DNA of 64,000 bases from Mangifera indica (GCF_011075055.1 NC_058153.1:1798001-1862000), one strand, 5' to 3'; positions 1-12,884 are shown, counted from the stretch's first letter. Numbers and translations are program-made. Notes: generated by a model from the sequence alone, not told the origin.

Positions 1-182
1 TCTGGCGATTCTGCGCTTCTATTTTTGTCCGTATTTGCTTTCAATACCTGTTCCCCCAGGTAAAATTCCAGAAGTTATACGGCGCCGTTTCAACTAATAT
101 AAGCCCACATAAATTCAAACTCCTTAACCTTTTATGCTAAAACTGAAACCTAACTTTCTATATAGACAGCGTCACTGCAAAA

Positions 183-300
183 CATATTTATAAATAATAT
201 CATTATATAATTAAATATTATTTTATTATTAATTAAAAATTATTTAATTATATAATAATATAATAGTTATATATTATGCATAAAAAATATATATAATTTT
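183..300. repeat. AT-rich hairpin element, copy 1
   Basis: The core is a near-perfect inverted repeat: TATATAATTAAAT on the left and ATTTAATTATATAA on the right flank a short T/A spacer. Eight further copies of the same plan occur in the window. It looks like a small non-autonomous MITE-type element. I could not fix its target duplication, so the limits are approximate. Confidence 0.6.
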
Positions 301-1055
301 ATTTTATATATGTCATGTAAAAATGCATATATATAATTAATTAATAATAATAATAATAAAATAATTAAAATTCCAATTTATATTAAAAAATAAACACATT
401 TTGTCACATCATAATTTTTCTCTTTTCCATTTGTATCAATATTATCTATTGTATAATACAATATATCATCTTTTTATATTGTATTTTATAATATATCATA
501 AAATATTAATACCCATAATCGGAAGACAAAACATATCTATAATTCAACCATGGAGGCCAAACAGATGCAGATGAAATTCTATGATTTCATTTTTCTGAAG
601 GGTTAAAAGTGCCACGATTTACACAATTCCAACATTTCTCAAATCCTAAATAAAATTACCCAAAAAAAAACATTCATCATCCTCTTGATGATCTTTCCCC
701 TATCAAATACAAGCCTATACCAGGATTCCTCTCACTTATTCTGAGTCTGAGTCCATGTTACCCATTGCCTTCAATCCTCTAGGTCTCTGCATCACAAAAC
801 CCATTGACAAAATCAACAACCTTCAACAAAGACAACATCAAAATTACCAATCAATTTCCAGGTTATTTTACCTTTTTAGAAATCTTCTTCTCCCTCACTT
901 CATACCGTTCGAGGGTTAGGTCACATAGCCATGCACCTGGGCTTACCAGCTGCAAAAATGAAACATACAATAAAGTCAATCAACAATATTGAAAGAGAAC
1001 CATTTAAAGTAGCTTTGTGCTTTTATTTTATTCCGTATAAGACTAAACCCAATTG

Positions 1056-1158
1056 GGTATACATATAATATATCATTATATGATTAAATATTATTTTATT
1101 TTTAATTTAAAATTATTTAATTATAATAATATATTATTTAAATATTTAATTAAATATT
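1056..1158. repeat. AT-rich hairpin element, copy 2
   Basis: Same family as copy 1, with the central TTTTTAATTTAAAATTATTT motif shared by most copies. Its frames produce a false ORF rich in Y, F, N and L that recurs wherever the element lies. Confidence 0.6.
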
Positions 1159-2092
1159 CGAAACTAAATCCAATGACAAAATCAATGCTTCATCAAAATT
1201 ACCTAGAAATGGAATCTTCAACAAAAACAAAACAATATTACGCAAATTGTGCTTTTTAAAGTTGCAAGTGTGGTCCAAGCTGGACCAGACATGAACCCAC
1301 TACCTTAAATTATCATTATTATAATAATAAAAATAAAAATAAAAAGAAGAGAGAGAGAAAAAAAAAAAAAAAGCACATCCACGCTACCCCGCAATAATGA
1401 GCAAGAGGCCGTCCTGTCCTTGCCCATTCTGTCTGTTCATATCTTTATTTAGACCTTACTTTGTTGATAAGTCTTGTACTCACCAATTAATCACTATCGT
1501 ACACGTGTTTGTCTATGCATCGTCCATCTAATACCGTAGCACGAACGTCCACTTCCCGTTACACCCTAACAAACTACCAAACAGCTTTGTCTGGATACGA
1601 ATACCCTGACCCCACTTTTTCGCCATTTTATTTTAATTTTTTAAATAAAATAAAAAAATTAGAATAAAATGATGCAAAAAAAAAATATCCTAATCAGAGT
1701 CCAAATCTCAATTGATCAGACGGTAGGAGATCGATCATTATAATGGTCCCACAACAATAAAAAAAAATCTCCAATTTTTTGATCCATAAACAAAGACTTG
1801 GTCACTAATAGGCTAACCAACTTTAAGTCATTATTAGGTACATAATCCAACCTTTGATTGACACGTGGACACGAGTATCTCACTTGTCACTCTACACAGT
1901 TTTATTTTATTTTTTAATATTTTCTTCCATAAAAAGAAAAAATAAAATAAAGCAGACCATAGTATAACTCCTAACATCCCCCGCTGTTACTCACTTGTAC
2001 CTTCTGCTTCAAACGTTGTACCTCAAGTTTTCTATCATATTCTAATTCCAATTCTACCCTTCTTGTGGCAATTGATTTTTTTAAAGAATAAT

Positions 2093-4685
2093 TTAATCAA
2101 ACCTTTGAATTCTGATGACTAAAACAAGCTCAAAGATCTGAATACGATGAGAAGGGCTTACATTGAGTGTCCGTTGAATAAACTTTGCTCTCTTTTTGGG
2201 TCTTTGTGGGAGCTTAGAGCCTTTAATAGCCATGAAATCCTCTTCTTTTTCTTTGTTGGTCAAAGCAATCACAAATTTTGGTGGCCACACAGGTGGTGCC
2301 ACCGCCGCCTCGCCGCTGGCAGAAGAGGACCCTCCTTTTTTGCTGTCGTGGCCAGTTTCCGATGATGCCCCTGACTTGTTGTAATCATGATTACCATTGT
2401 TGGTGTTGCTGGTGTGATGGTTATTGTTTCTGGTACCTCTCTTATCGTGCGCCCCCCTGTCCGGTGAAGCAAAACCTCTCACACCACCGCCGCCGTTGCT
2501 CTGCCCTCTCATGGCACTTGAATTCTCAGAGTTCCTAAGAATAGCACAATACACACATACACATCAGATAACTTGGCTCAGCATGTGAAAATTTTGGAAA
2601 ACAATTAAATTAAGCACTCTGGGAAAGTAAAAAAAAAAAAGCTGTTTGTATCTAAGTGAATTTCCAGGTGCGTAAGTACGAAAATACCCTCGCAATCTGA
2701 AAGAGTATTGCGTGAAAAATGTGCTGAGGTTTTGGCTTCTTCCAGGAGACTTTCGGTTCCGCCTTTAAATAGGAAGCTTTGCTGAAATCAGTTCGTAGGA
2801 AAAATTGGCTAAGGTTATTTGGATCTAACGTGGACACCTGGGGATTTAGACCGTTGGATCAATATTGCCTTTTGGAGGTTATGGCCACGTGTTGAAATTT
2901 GGGTAGGCATTAGGATAAAGAAAGTGGACCAGATTCCAATAATTTACAATCAACGGCCGGAAATTTGTACGAATTACAAATGGGCAAAACTGGACATGTG
3001 GCACAGAATTGTACATCTTATGTTTCCAAAAGCTAAATATTGGGGGTGTATGGGATAGTAACCAGACCCGATAGGTTCTAGATAAGCTTGCTACAGTGAA
3101 GACCAATCATGGTTGCCTAGAGCACTTACCATGTGCTCTCCTGAAAACCATATACAGTTGGACCATCCTGACCAATTTGAGAGTGGACAGAGAAGAGCCT
3201 CATAAATATTCAGCCAGCCCAAGGCACATGTACTGAAAATATTAATGGTAAAACTATATAATATAATCAAGAGAAATGTTACTTCTATTTAATTTTAAAT
3301 ATTTATTAAATACTTAAATAATATATTATTATATAATTAAATATTATTTTATTTTTAATTTAAAATTAACTAAACATATGATAATACATAATCTAAATAT
3401 TTAATTAAAATTTAAAACTATATACACCTAATTAAAGTTGAAATATTAAGTACAATCCCATATGGTGCCCTCACAAATTGGTAAAAGAGTGGAGGACCAT
3501 GTGTGAAAACCTTTGAGAGTCATTCTACAAACCCCAAAATACCATGAAACTATGAACAATTAATAAGCAAAGGAACTACCCACCAAAACTATTTGGCAAC
3601 TGGGTAATATTATATATATACATCTCTCATATATAATTTAAATGCATAACTAATGTATCATTATATGATTAAATATAACTTTATCTTTAATTTAAAATTA
3701 TTTAATCATATAATGATATATTATTTATATACTTAAATTATATATAAAAATATAATTTTACTGTTGACAATTACAAATTAAAGAATTCTATATGTCTAAA
3801 ATTCAAGTAAATAGTAAATATTTAAATAATATATTATCATATTAATTAAACATAATATATTATTTCTAATACAGATCATCTAAATACCGATTTAACATTC
3901 TTAACATTACTGAGTGAAATTTACCACTTGGGGTAACATGGCCACGTAGAATTTGCCACATTCCCAAATAATAGGGTAAATCATGGTAAAAAAAAAAAAA
4001 AATTAGACCTGTATCAAAAAGGGACTCGTTTAATGATGGCAGATCCAGATCTTTTTCCGCGCCAATTTGATTAGAAACCTACTGAAGAAGCCTATCACTA
4101 ACTAATTAGCACACACCCAAAGCGCGTCATTTCCACGCGCAACCGATCCGATTATCGGAACTTCAAACTCACACCAACTCTTCCACCCCATGCAAAAAAA
4201 GAGAGAAGAATGGAAGAAACCAACAACAAACACCCATGAATCCACCATCACATCGGGCAGTATTTAAACAAAAAAAAACTCATCCAAGTAATATAATAGT
4301 ACCTGAGAACACGCTGAGGCGGCGGCGGCGGAGGCGGAGAAGGCCGTTGACGGAGATTGAAGAAACCACTACCGTGATGATTACTACCGTTATTAGTAGC
4401 AGTGGTTGTGGTTGGCTGATTAAAAGTGTCCTTGTCGGTTCTGACGACCCGAACCGTCGTCCGATGGGTCGGGGCGGCCGAGTCGTCTTTGACCTGTACT
4501 TTCATGCACCTCAGCCGCTTCCGGTTGCCCCATTGCAAGACAAAATCTGTCGACGCCGTTTGCCTCGCGTTAATCTCTGAATTCGCTCTTAATAATCCGC
4601 CGTCCCCTCCGCTTCTCTCTCTGCCGTTACTGGTAACGCCGCTACTGTTTCCGTTATTACCGCTTCTCAAAGGGCTCTTTTCCAT
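2093..4685 (-). CDS. DUF1639 family protein (C-terminus unresolved)
   Basis: Two coding exons can be joined: 4685-4303 and 2534-2163/2162. The donor after GTTCTCAG and the acceptor TTCTTAG restore an Arg codon in phase. Exon 1 carries the conserved FVLQWGNRKRLRCMK block and a polyproline run coded by a CCG-rich tract. Exon 2 carries a low-complexity N/H/G/S stretch and then the DUF1639 core, WPPKFVIALTNKEKEEDF followed by KLPQRPKKRAKFIQRTLN (about residues 211-252). The family's biochemical role is unknown. Other family members continue past this core with an acidic/basic tail. Here a good donor (AAT|GTAAG) follows the core, but no matching last exon was found to the left, so the exon may lie outside the window. 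Reading through instead gives about 22 unrelated residues to a stop at 2093. The start is the first ATG and lies just ahead of the conserved region. Confidence 0.8.
3291..3418. repeat. AT-rich hairpin element, copy 3
   Basis: Same inverted-repeat core as the other copies, lying inside the single intron of the DUF1639 gene. The right arm is partly eroded. Confidence 0.55.
3608..3752. repeat. AT-rich hairpin element, copy 4
   Basis: A well-preserved copy in the same DUF1639 intron, about 200 bases from copy 3. Its arms (ATATATAATTTAAAT and TTAAATTATATATAAA) extend further than the core and suggest a full-length unit of about 140-150 bp. Confidence 0.6.
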
Positions 4686-6400
4686 CTCCTTCTGTACACC
4701 TGTCCCATTCGAAACAACGTTAATTAGTTTCTGTAATCCAAGTTAACTTCGGCCATTAAGAGTGGAAACGAGGAACGGAAGAAGACAATTTGGATACGGA
4801 TTTCCCTTCCCGACAATTTCCTCAATTGGGATCAACTTTAAATTAAACCAGAAAAAAAAGTAAAATACGAAGAATGTGATAGTTGTCAAAGATGGCATCT
4901 GTCAGCTCAGAATTTCACCCGAAATTCAAAGAGAAACAGAATAATCTTATAATAAACAGAAATAAATCTGCCGGATGATTCAACAAAAATGGTGAAAATA
5001 AGAATCTTTAGGTGGAATAATAAAATTACTTCACTAATTACAGAGGATCTGAGGAAGCGTAAGAACAGAAAATACAAAATAATATAATTTTTTGAGGAGA
5101 AAGAAAAATGATTTACGCCACGCTAATTGACCCATTTGGTTGAATAATTTAAGTTTTCAGATGAAGAGATGGCTTCAAGATGTTCTTTTGTCCTCAGTTT
5201 GCTTGGTAAACAGACGAGGCGTAGTTGGAGAAAAGGCTGGTTCGACTGAACGTTCAAGAGTAAACTGAAGAAAATTCACCGAAAATCCAAAAAGAAGGGA
5301 AAAAAAAAAAAAAAGCAAACCCAGAAACAGAGAGATCAAGTCAGAAGAATCATACGATTTTTAAATTAAAAATCGAATCAAGAAAATATTTTGTCAAAAA
5401 CAGGTCAAATTGATCTTCAAACTGAAATTTATTGCAAGCATGGCCGGAATGCCGGAAATCTCAGCTCAGAGCTCCGCTTAACTTAGTTTAGAGAACCGAA
5501 ATGGGTAGAAAAGAAATGAAATCAAAAACCGAAGCCGATTCGAAACTGCAACCATGGAGAGCCATTCTCAACTCAAATTGAGGTACTTTTTTATATCACA
5601 TAATGACTCCTTACCTCCAATTTCACTACTCCTCCGTTAATTAACCAGTATATTGCTTGCTTTGTATCAAGATTTCAGCAGAATAATGACATTTCAAGGA
5701 GGTTGAATCTTGGACTCCTCTGATCTTCGCCTATTACAGCTTCAATAATCTCTTTGAAAAATGTATCTGCAAAACGTAAATCTTAAATTCAAAGGCTTGT
5801 ATCTGGAAGATGAATCACACGAATTTGATAACTCTGTTTGGCGATACATACCTCTGAAACTCCAACTGCGTCACCTCCAATGGGTAAATTTCAATGAAAC
5901 AAAGACCAATCTTCACAATCAGCAACTATAAATCAATCAAATCTAGTACAAATTCCTTCTGAATAACCACTTTAAATCTCTTTGAACGTATCTGCGAACA
6001 GGAAAAACAAACAAACAAACGATTACCAGCCGAATTTAAATAACTTTATCTCGCAAAAACAATACAAAATTATTGTTTGTTCTCATTTTATACACATCTA
6101 AAGCAACTCTCTCTCCCTACCAGATTCAGATTCTTAACATTCCCTCATAAAATTTTTGGCGAGAACATGATCAAATCCTTGTCAATTCCCACCGAAAATC
6201 CTCTGTTTGGCTCCAGAGAAAGAGAAAGAACGTGAAAGAAAATTCACAAAGAAGCAACTGAGAACAAACAGAACATAACTACAGAGAGCTTCTTCTTCTT
6301 CTTCTTCTTCTTTAGAAAAAAGAAATACACTCTCTCCCTTTCAAACCCTGTTTTATGCCCCCTTCACACACTCCGTTCAACAGCGAGCATTTCTGACCTT
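4686..6400 (-). other. Probable long leader and promoter of the DUF1639 gene
   Basis: No coding frame stands out on either strand. Read on the minus strand the region is purine-rich, with a (GAA)8 tract, and resembles a plant 5' UTR, possibly with leader introns. The transcription start was not located. The assignment to the DUF1639 gene rests only on position and composition. Confidence 0.4.
6289..6312 (+). repeat. (CTT)8 microsatellite
   Basis: Eight perfect CTT units, equal to GAA on the minus strand. GAA/CTT tracts are common in plant 5' UTRs and fit the suggested leader of the DUF1639 gene. Confidence 0.9.
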
Positions 6401-6851
6401 TGATCAAAAATCAAACGGTCCTGATCACTCTTCTTTTGAACCGTCAAGTCCCGTCTATTATGAAGTTACTTTGTGCCCGTGGCTAAATATAAATGACCTC
6501 ACGGAGTTTATCGATCTAACAGAATCTTTAACGACGTTGAATTTTGGGTAAATTATTAATAATAATTTAAATTATTATTATTTTATATGTAAATAATGTT
6601 TTTGCGAGCCGGTGTGGCGTGTTGTCTAGGATTAGTTTGTCATGTGAGTGAGTTAACTCAGGTTACTTTTAACCGGACTAATGAGTCGCTCACTTTGAGA
6701 AATCATGTAGTACAAGTTTTAAGTACTGTCACTAACCTTCCCTCAGATTTCAATAATTCTCTCAAACCTCCCCTCAGTATTTTAAAATAACGAAATCAAT
6801 TCCGTCAACCATATTTCATGTCTCAAACAATATTGAACCATTTTTTCTATT

Positions 6852-7440
6852 GGTCAAAGCACTTATTTTTATTCAAGTACTGTTTGTTTCTCAAGTTTTC
6901 ATTTTTTAATTTTAAAAAACATTTTTACTTATTTACGAATAATTAAAAATTAACTAAATTTATTAGTTTTAAAATTTTATCTCATTTTTCTTTTAAAAAA
7001 TAATAATTTTTTTCCAAACCAAGGTTTAAAAAACAATATTTTTTTTCCTCCCGATAGGTTCTCTCTCTTCGATAGTCTCTTTTTCTTCATTTTTTCTCCT
7101 CCTCTAGTTGATGATTTAAGTTGGAAAGGCAAAAAACTTTATTTTTTCGATTTGAATCGTTGGTCAGAGAAGGGAGAGACCACTGAAAATAGAAGAGTAA
7201 ACCCTATAGGAGAAAATATTGTTTTTTAAACTTTAACATAAGAAAAATTGTAACTTTACAGGGTTTAGAGGAGAAAATAAATAAAATTTTAGTTTATTTT
7301 TAATATTATAGATAAAATAACGATTTTACCTTTGAAACTAACAAATTTAATAATTCATACACGGATAAAATAGTTTTTTAAAGTTAAAAGATAAAAATTT
7401 TAGAAAAGAGTAATCTTTTGGTGAGAATAAGTCCTTTGGC
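6852..7440. mobile_element. Foldback MULE-like element, eroded copy
   Basis: The left end (GGTCAAAGCACTTATT) is an inverted, diverged version of the right end (AATAAGTCCTTTGGC). Inner arms also pair: GTTTAAAAAACAATATT at about 7025 is mirrored near 7220. The ends and the layout match two better-preserved elements at 18702 and 63149. The flanks are T-rich and no clean target duplication is visible, so this copy is older or its limits are slightly wrong. It has no transposase frame. Confidence 0.6.
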
Positions 7441-7574
7441 TTTTTTTTTTTTTTATAAATAAAACATATAACTAACTTCGTAATTTGATATCAAAATTAT
7501 ACTCTATCTCTTTTGTATAAACTTAACTCAATCTCAATAAAAAAAAAAAAAAAACCACAATTGATAGTTACAAT

Positions 7575-7740
7575 AATAAAATTATACGTATGTATTTTGA
7601 ATATATAAATATATGTATATTTGATATATATCATTATATAATTAAAGAATTTTAAATTAAAGATAAAGTAATATCTAATCATATAATAATATATATAAAT
7701 ACGTATTTATTTGTATATTTAAAATAGATATATATAATAT
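7575..7740. repeat. AT-rich hairpin element, copy 5
   Basis: Has the same paired arms around a TTTTAAATTAAAGATAAA centre, in the opposite orientation to copies 2-4. Confidence 0.5.
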
Positions 7741-8460
7741 TATCTTATTTATAATATGAAAATATAATTAGATATTTGACCATACGTAGGATGAATTGAT
7801 ATTTTATAATATGAGATTATTAGATTTTTGCCATATAAAAGTTGAATAGATATTATGCTATGCGATGTAAATATTTAATTATATAGGGGTTATATTGACA
7901 TTTTATCATATCGGGTAAATTGATATTTATTAAATTTTGTATTATTTTTAATTGTTTATATGAATTGATATTTTATTATATAAGAGAAAATTGGTATTTT
8001 TCTATTTTTATATCAAATTTTTTAAAATGTACTTATACTTACAATACCTAATAAAGCGTTTGATTGAGCAGTGAAGAATAAGAAGGTGTTATGGTGGGAT
8101 TCTTTTTAATTTAATCTATATATTAACACTTAAAACTCATTATTATATTATTAACTTTACAAAAAAAAATTGAATTCTTTTCATAATATTAGATCAATTT
8201 TATTATTTAAAAAGCCAAAATTATTAAAATTTTCTATTTTATATTATTTATCTTTTACATTTATTTTTTAAGAGCAATATCATATATACTCAATTCAATT
8301 ATATAAATAGGTATATATTTATATATTTTATTATATATTAAATATTATTTAATTATTTTAATTCAAAATTACTTAAATTTTGTAACAGACTACACTCAAA
8401 TGTTTTTTTCTCTTACAATGTCAAAATTTATGAAAACACTATAACTATGTGAATTTATTT

Positions 8461-8596
8461 TTGATATATAATTTGAGTATATAAATAATATATTATTATG
8501 TAATTAGATATTTTAAATTAAAAATAAAACAACACTTAAACTTAATCATATTATAATATATCATTTATATATCTAAATTATATATAAAAAATATGT
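8461..8596. repeat. AT-rich hairpin element, copy 6
   Basis: Arms ATATAATTTGAGTATATAAA and the reverse-complement-like TTATATATCTAAATTATATA flank the usual core. A fragment of the same family may lie just upstream at about 8290-8370. Confidence 0.5.
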
Positions 8597-8945
8597 ACAA
8601 TATGAAAAAAAAATTGGTGAAATGTAACGTTGATTTGAAATAATTAATTTATTGTAAGTAAAAGTGAAATATAGGAATGAAACATGTGACATGATAGAGA
8701 TTTGCCATTTTTGAGAGATAGCATCATCTCAAAAATTGACTTAGTTTAAATTTAAACCGAATTTGCATTAAAAGATTCGACTTATTTTTTAAATTAAATT
8801 ATACTTAAGCTAAGGATGTTCAATTCGGTCTGATTCAAATTCATGACTCCAGTAAATAATTTAAATTTATGGCTTGACTTAATTTAAATTTATAATTCAA
8901 ATTATTAGTTTGAATTTATAATTTAGTTCGGCTTAAAATTTATAA

Positions 8946-8948
<3 letters not shown>

Positions 8949-8980
<32 letters not shown>
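8949..8980. repeat. (AT)n microsatellite
   Basis: About 16 uninterrupted AT units in non-coding DNA. Confidence 0.95.
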
Positions 8981-8983
<3 letters not shown>

Positions 8984-9455
8984 GCCCTAAACCATTTTTA
9001 GTAAGAAAATAAATAAAAATATATCAATTTTTATAATATATATTTTATTTTAAAAAATAGACTAAACATTTGAAAACCACAACTGAAAGAACACTAAAAT
9101 GAGAAAATCTTAACTTGCCGTTAAAATAAAAAAATATCATAAACCGCCTAAATTGGAAGTTTTCAGAAAATATCTCCACCACGTGTGGTGAAAAAATAAC
9201 AAGAACCCCCTGCCGGCGAACTGAAATCTCAACTTAACCCCCAACCACGCGCCCCTTAAATTAATATCTGTCTTTGTTCTTACTCCTTATCCGGATATCC
9301 CTGTAGAATTGGTAAAGCAACCCGGGGGGAGGTTATTTTTGTCCAGAGACTTATCGCCCTGAATCAATCCGATTAGGGTTCTTCCTACAAGCCTGTAACG
9401 TCAAAAAACAAAGCAAAATCACGCTACGCGGTTTCTGAAAACCGTTAAACACCAG

Positions 9456-9602
9456 GTATGTTGCACACGTTTCTCAATTTTTCATTATAGCATCGAGCGA
9501 CCGACTTTGAATTGCGACGTTTCTTTCTGAATTATTTTCTCGCTTACACGACTGGGACTGTTAGATCTATACATTTGAACTTGGGAATTGAATTGTGATT
9601 AG
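9456..9602 (+). other. 5' UTR intron of the cwf21 gene
   Basis: A consensus donor (CAG|GTATGT) and an acceptor (GATTAG) two bases before the ATG define a 147-base leader intron. The upstream leader includes GATTAGGGTTC, an imperfect telo-box. This is inferred from splice signals only. Confidence 0.6.
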
Positions 9603-9604
9603 AT

Positions 9605-12600
9605 ATGTACAACGGCATCGGATTACAGACCCCGAGAGGGTCCGGGACCAACGGTTACATTCAAACGAACAAGTTTTTCGTGAAGCCGAAGACAGGTAGG
9701 GTTACTGATAACACCAAGGGATTTGAGGCTGGTCAGGGCACGGCTGGCGTCACTAGGAAGCCGAATAAGGAGATCCTGGAGCATGAGCGTAAACGTCAGA
9801 TTCAGCTTAAGCTTGTGGTGCTTGAGGACAAGCTTGTTGACCAGGGTTACACGGAGGCTGAGATTGCAGAGAAGCTTGAAGAAGCTAGAAAGGCCTTGGA
9901 AGCCGCTTCAGCTTCTGAGGAAGGTGGTGGACACACTGCTATCGTGGTTGGAGATGCAAAGTAATTATTCTATCGTAATCTTTATGGTAGATAGCTTATT
10001 CACGTGCTAGTTATAGGAGTCGGTTTGGTTTTATGGAATGTATGTGTTGATTGCATTAAAGGCAAACTTATATGCTTGTCTCTCCTTTAGGCTACAGGGT
10101 GATTACTGTTGTCTTCCTTGTTGGCTTTGTTCTGGAGGCATAAATGTATTCAGACTGGGATTTGTTGAAGCGGAATTATTTTTAACATTTCTTCCTTATT
10201 CTTGACTCTGGAAAATTCTTGTGTATTTATTTCTTTCTATTCGGGTTTTTGTTATTTTTTTCTTTATGGTAAAGTAAGGAGTACGATAAACTAATTTTTC
10301 CTTTTTAGTTCTACAGTTCTACATATGTGAGTTGTTTGAATGGTCTGTGCATTTGTTTTCTGATTGGAGATAATTGTCAGATAGGTTAATCTTAGGAATC
10401 ATCGCCCTTTTTTATCTTTTGTGCATTTTTGGAGGTTCACAGTTTTCCTTTAGTCTTGCATAGTTTATATTCTCTTTAATTTTTATGGGCAATTTATATT
10501 CTTCCTAGATTTGCTACTCTAAATTATAGTTTTACCTGTGATTCCTATCTCAGGTTTAGTTGGAAAATAGTTTGTGATGTAAGATGGACAGTAGTTATTA
10601 TCATTTTTGTGCTTGTGATTTGGTTTGATGTGCTTGAAATATAATGATAATCAAGGGGTCTGATTTGGATCTTTTTTTTTTTTTTTGGGGTCTGATCAGG
10701 GTGTCTGAAACTGAGACTCACAAAATTGCTGCTAGAAAGGAGAAACAGATGGAACAGTTTAGAGCTGCTCTTGGTATAAGCACAGCTGAACCTAATGAAA
10801 GAGCTGGAGGAGGTGTTGATGGAGCAAGTGGTCAAAAGAATGGTTCAAATGACGATAGCAAGTGGCTTGAGAAAAGTGAACATGCTTTTTTGGATAGAGA
10901 GACCAACTGGAAGAGACGAATGGCAGAAGATGGAAAAGATGGGAAAGCTGAGAAGGATGATAAGAAAAAGGTTGTTAAAGATGTGAAAGATAAGAATGAT
11001 GAGCCTCAGCACCGAAAGGGAGATAGTAGGAAGAGAAGACGTAGGGATGTTTCTTCTAATTCAGATAGCAGCAATGAGCATAGTGAAGGGATTTCAAAGA
11101 AGCATCATAAAGGTAGCCTGAAGAGTGATTCTGAGGATGAAACTGATAGTGACAACGAAAAGAAAACAAGTAGATCTTCAAAGAACCACAAGAAAAGCAA
11201 AAAACATATTAGTGACAGTTCTGATTCTTCAAGTGATGATGAAATTGGCAAGATTAGTTCCAGAAGGAAAGTTGATAAATATGGAAAATCTAATGGGAGT
11301 CATGATTCAGATGATGGTTCTGATTCTGATGAAAGCTTATATAAACGTAAGACTCAGAAGGGAAAGCAGAATGTCAAGTCAACAGCACAACATGTTTCTG
11401 AGGATGACTCTGACACCAGCAGTGGGATAGAAAAGAAAAGAAGTCAAATTGGAAAACCTTATTATCAGCAGGGTGGAAGCCATAGGAGAGGGAAAGAAAG
11501 TTCTGATGTGAAGCCTCATAGGAACAGCAATAATGATAGATATGGAAAAAGCACTCAAAGCAAGGATGATAAAGACTTGGTAAAAAAGGGCCCTAGGGGG
11601 AATGACTGTAAGGATGATTCTTCTGATGTTAGTGGTGATGTCAAAATTGAGAGTGGTAGGAGAAGTAGGAGACATGATTATGATGATGAAGATTCTGATT
11701 CCAGTTATGATAGAAGTAATAAGGTAACAGCAAGAAGGCCTAAGGCAATTGAAAAGAAGTCATCTTCTCTGATCAATGAAAGTGATAATAGCGATACAAA
11801 CAGTGATGAGTCTCGCAAGGTAAGCATTGACAGTGATTCAGTTAGTAGTGGGAGTGATGACAGACATGAGAGAAGTGGGGAACAATCTCTGGGTAAAAAA
11901 AGAAGTGGACGTGGAGAGGCTTTTACTGATAGAGGTGGAAAAAAGGGTCCTGGATCAAGTCATGCTTTAAGTGACAGAAGACGAGAAAGAAGTGATCTCA
12001 ACAATGATGCTGCTTTAGAGACACTGAAAAAACTAGAGGAGAAAAGTCTGCACAATACTAGGGGAGATGCTGGTGATAGGTATAGATCCACCTATGCACA
12101 GCAAGAAAATATGACTGGTAAGTTTGATGATGCAAACAGGGAGGAGCATCGGGAATCAAAATTAAGAAGTCGGATTGTTGGAAAGGACACACAGCACAAA
12201 GATCATCCTGCAGATATGAAACTTGAATCTGAAATGGGCTCTAGACAGCATAAGAACAAGGATAATCAGAGGGGTGATGATTGGAATTACAAAGAGAATG
12301 CTGGGGGGAGGAGGCAAAGTAGGGATGAAGAGGAGCGGAAGGAGAGAAAGCACCAAAGTGATGAGGAAGAGCATACTGGGGGAAGAAGGCTTAGCAGGGC
12401 TGAAGAAGAGAGTAAAGAGAGAAGGCACCGAAGAGATGAGAAGGAGCATGCAGGGGGAAGGAGGTATAGCCAAGATGAAGAGGAGCTTAAAGAGAAAAGG
12501 TACCCAAGAGACGAGGAAAAGCAGGCAGGAGGAAGAAGGCATAGCAGGGGTGAGGAGGACCATAAAGAGAGAAAGCGCTATGAAGATGAGGAAGAGCATT

Positions 12601-12884
12601 CAAGGGAAAGAAAGCACAGTGGGGATGAAGAGGTACGTAAATGGAGGAAACGCCAAAGAGATGAGGAAGAGGATCACAAGTATAGAAGGCATAGAGAAGA
12701 TGATGAAGGGCATCATCGAGTTAGTCGAAGGCATGGAAGAGGGGAGGAAGAAGAAAGAGGAAGTAGAGGTCCTGAGCTGGAAAAACAATCTGATTACTCC
12801 AAAAGGGGTAGATATGATGATTCACGGTCAACTGAAGGAAAGAAGCAAAGAAGTGATGATGATTGGGGCAGATATCGAAACTAA
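9605..12884 (+). CDS. cwf21-domain (CWC21/SRRM2-like) splicing protein
   Basis: Two exons, 9605-9960 and 10700-12884, join as AA|G (Lys) to give 846 residues. The first 50 residues ([20 protein letters not shown] onward) are the highly conserved start of the CWC21/SRRM2 family. They are followed by the cwf21 helix pair at about residues 55-100 ([15 protein letters not shown] ... [15 protein letters not shown]). The cwf21 domain is known to bind the spliceosome core near PRP8 and SNU114. The remaining 700 residues are very rich in S, D, E, K and R, with RS-like and KE/RE repeats, and are probably disordered and phosphorylated in the nucleus. A 25-residue unit is repeated five times near the C-terminus. 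The start is fixed by family conservation. The stop is at 12882. Confidence 0.93.
12303..12677 (+). repeat. 75-bp coding tandem repeat, about five units
   Basis: Five in-frame 25-residue units, the first four starting with GGRR and containing a charged DEEE...KER...DEEE pattern, lie in the C-terminal tail of the cwf21 protein. The units diverge mainly at third positions and in a few charged residues. The fifth unit lacks GGRR. Copy number could vary between alleles. Confidence 0.85.

Larger units (their letters stand above)
1..2092. other. Gene-free AT-rich left edge
   Basis: No convincing gene is visible. The stretch holds two copies of the AT-rich hairpin element (about 183-300 and 1056-1158), poly-A and poly-T runs, and short open frames made only by those repeats. 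If the DUF1639 gene to the right has a further 3' exon, it should lie here or beyond the window edge, but I could not find one with the expected family C-terminus. Confidence 0.6.
6401..9400. other. Gene-free repeat-rich gap
   Basis: No gene was recognised. The gap holds an eroded foldback element (6852-7440), two hairpin-element copies, an AT microsatellite and long AT-rich tracts. Apparent short frames fall in these repeats. Confidence 0.6.

Noticed and set aside
1980..2090. Minus-strand stretch encoding a VELELEYDRKLEVQRLKQK-like segment, as a possible last exon of the DUF1639 gene
   Set aside because: Phase does not fit the donor at 2162 with any acceptor I can see, and it does not resemble the family C-terminus.
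12162..12599. Long minus-strand frame opposite the cwf21 C-terminal repeats, Leu/Phe/Pro-rich
   Set aside because: It is the antisense shadow of the GAG/GAA-rich coding repeats; its periodicity follows the 75-bp units.
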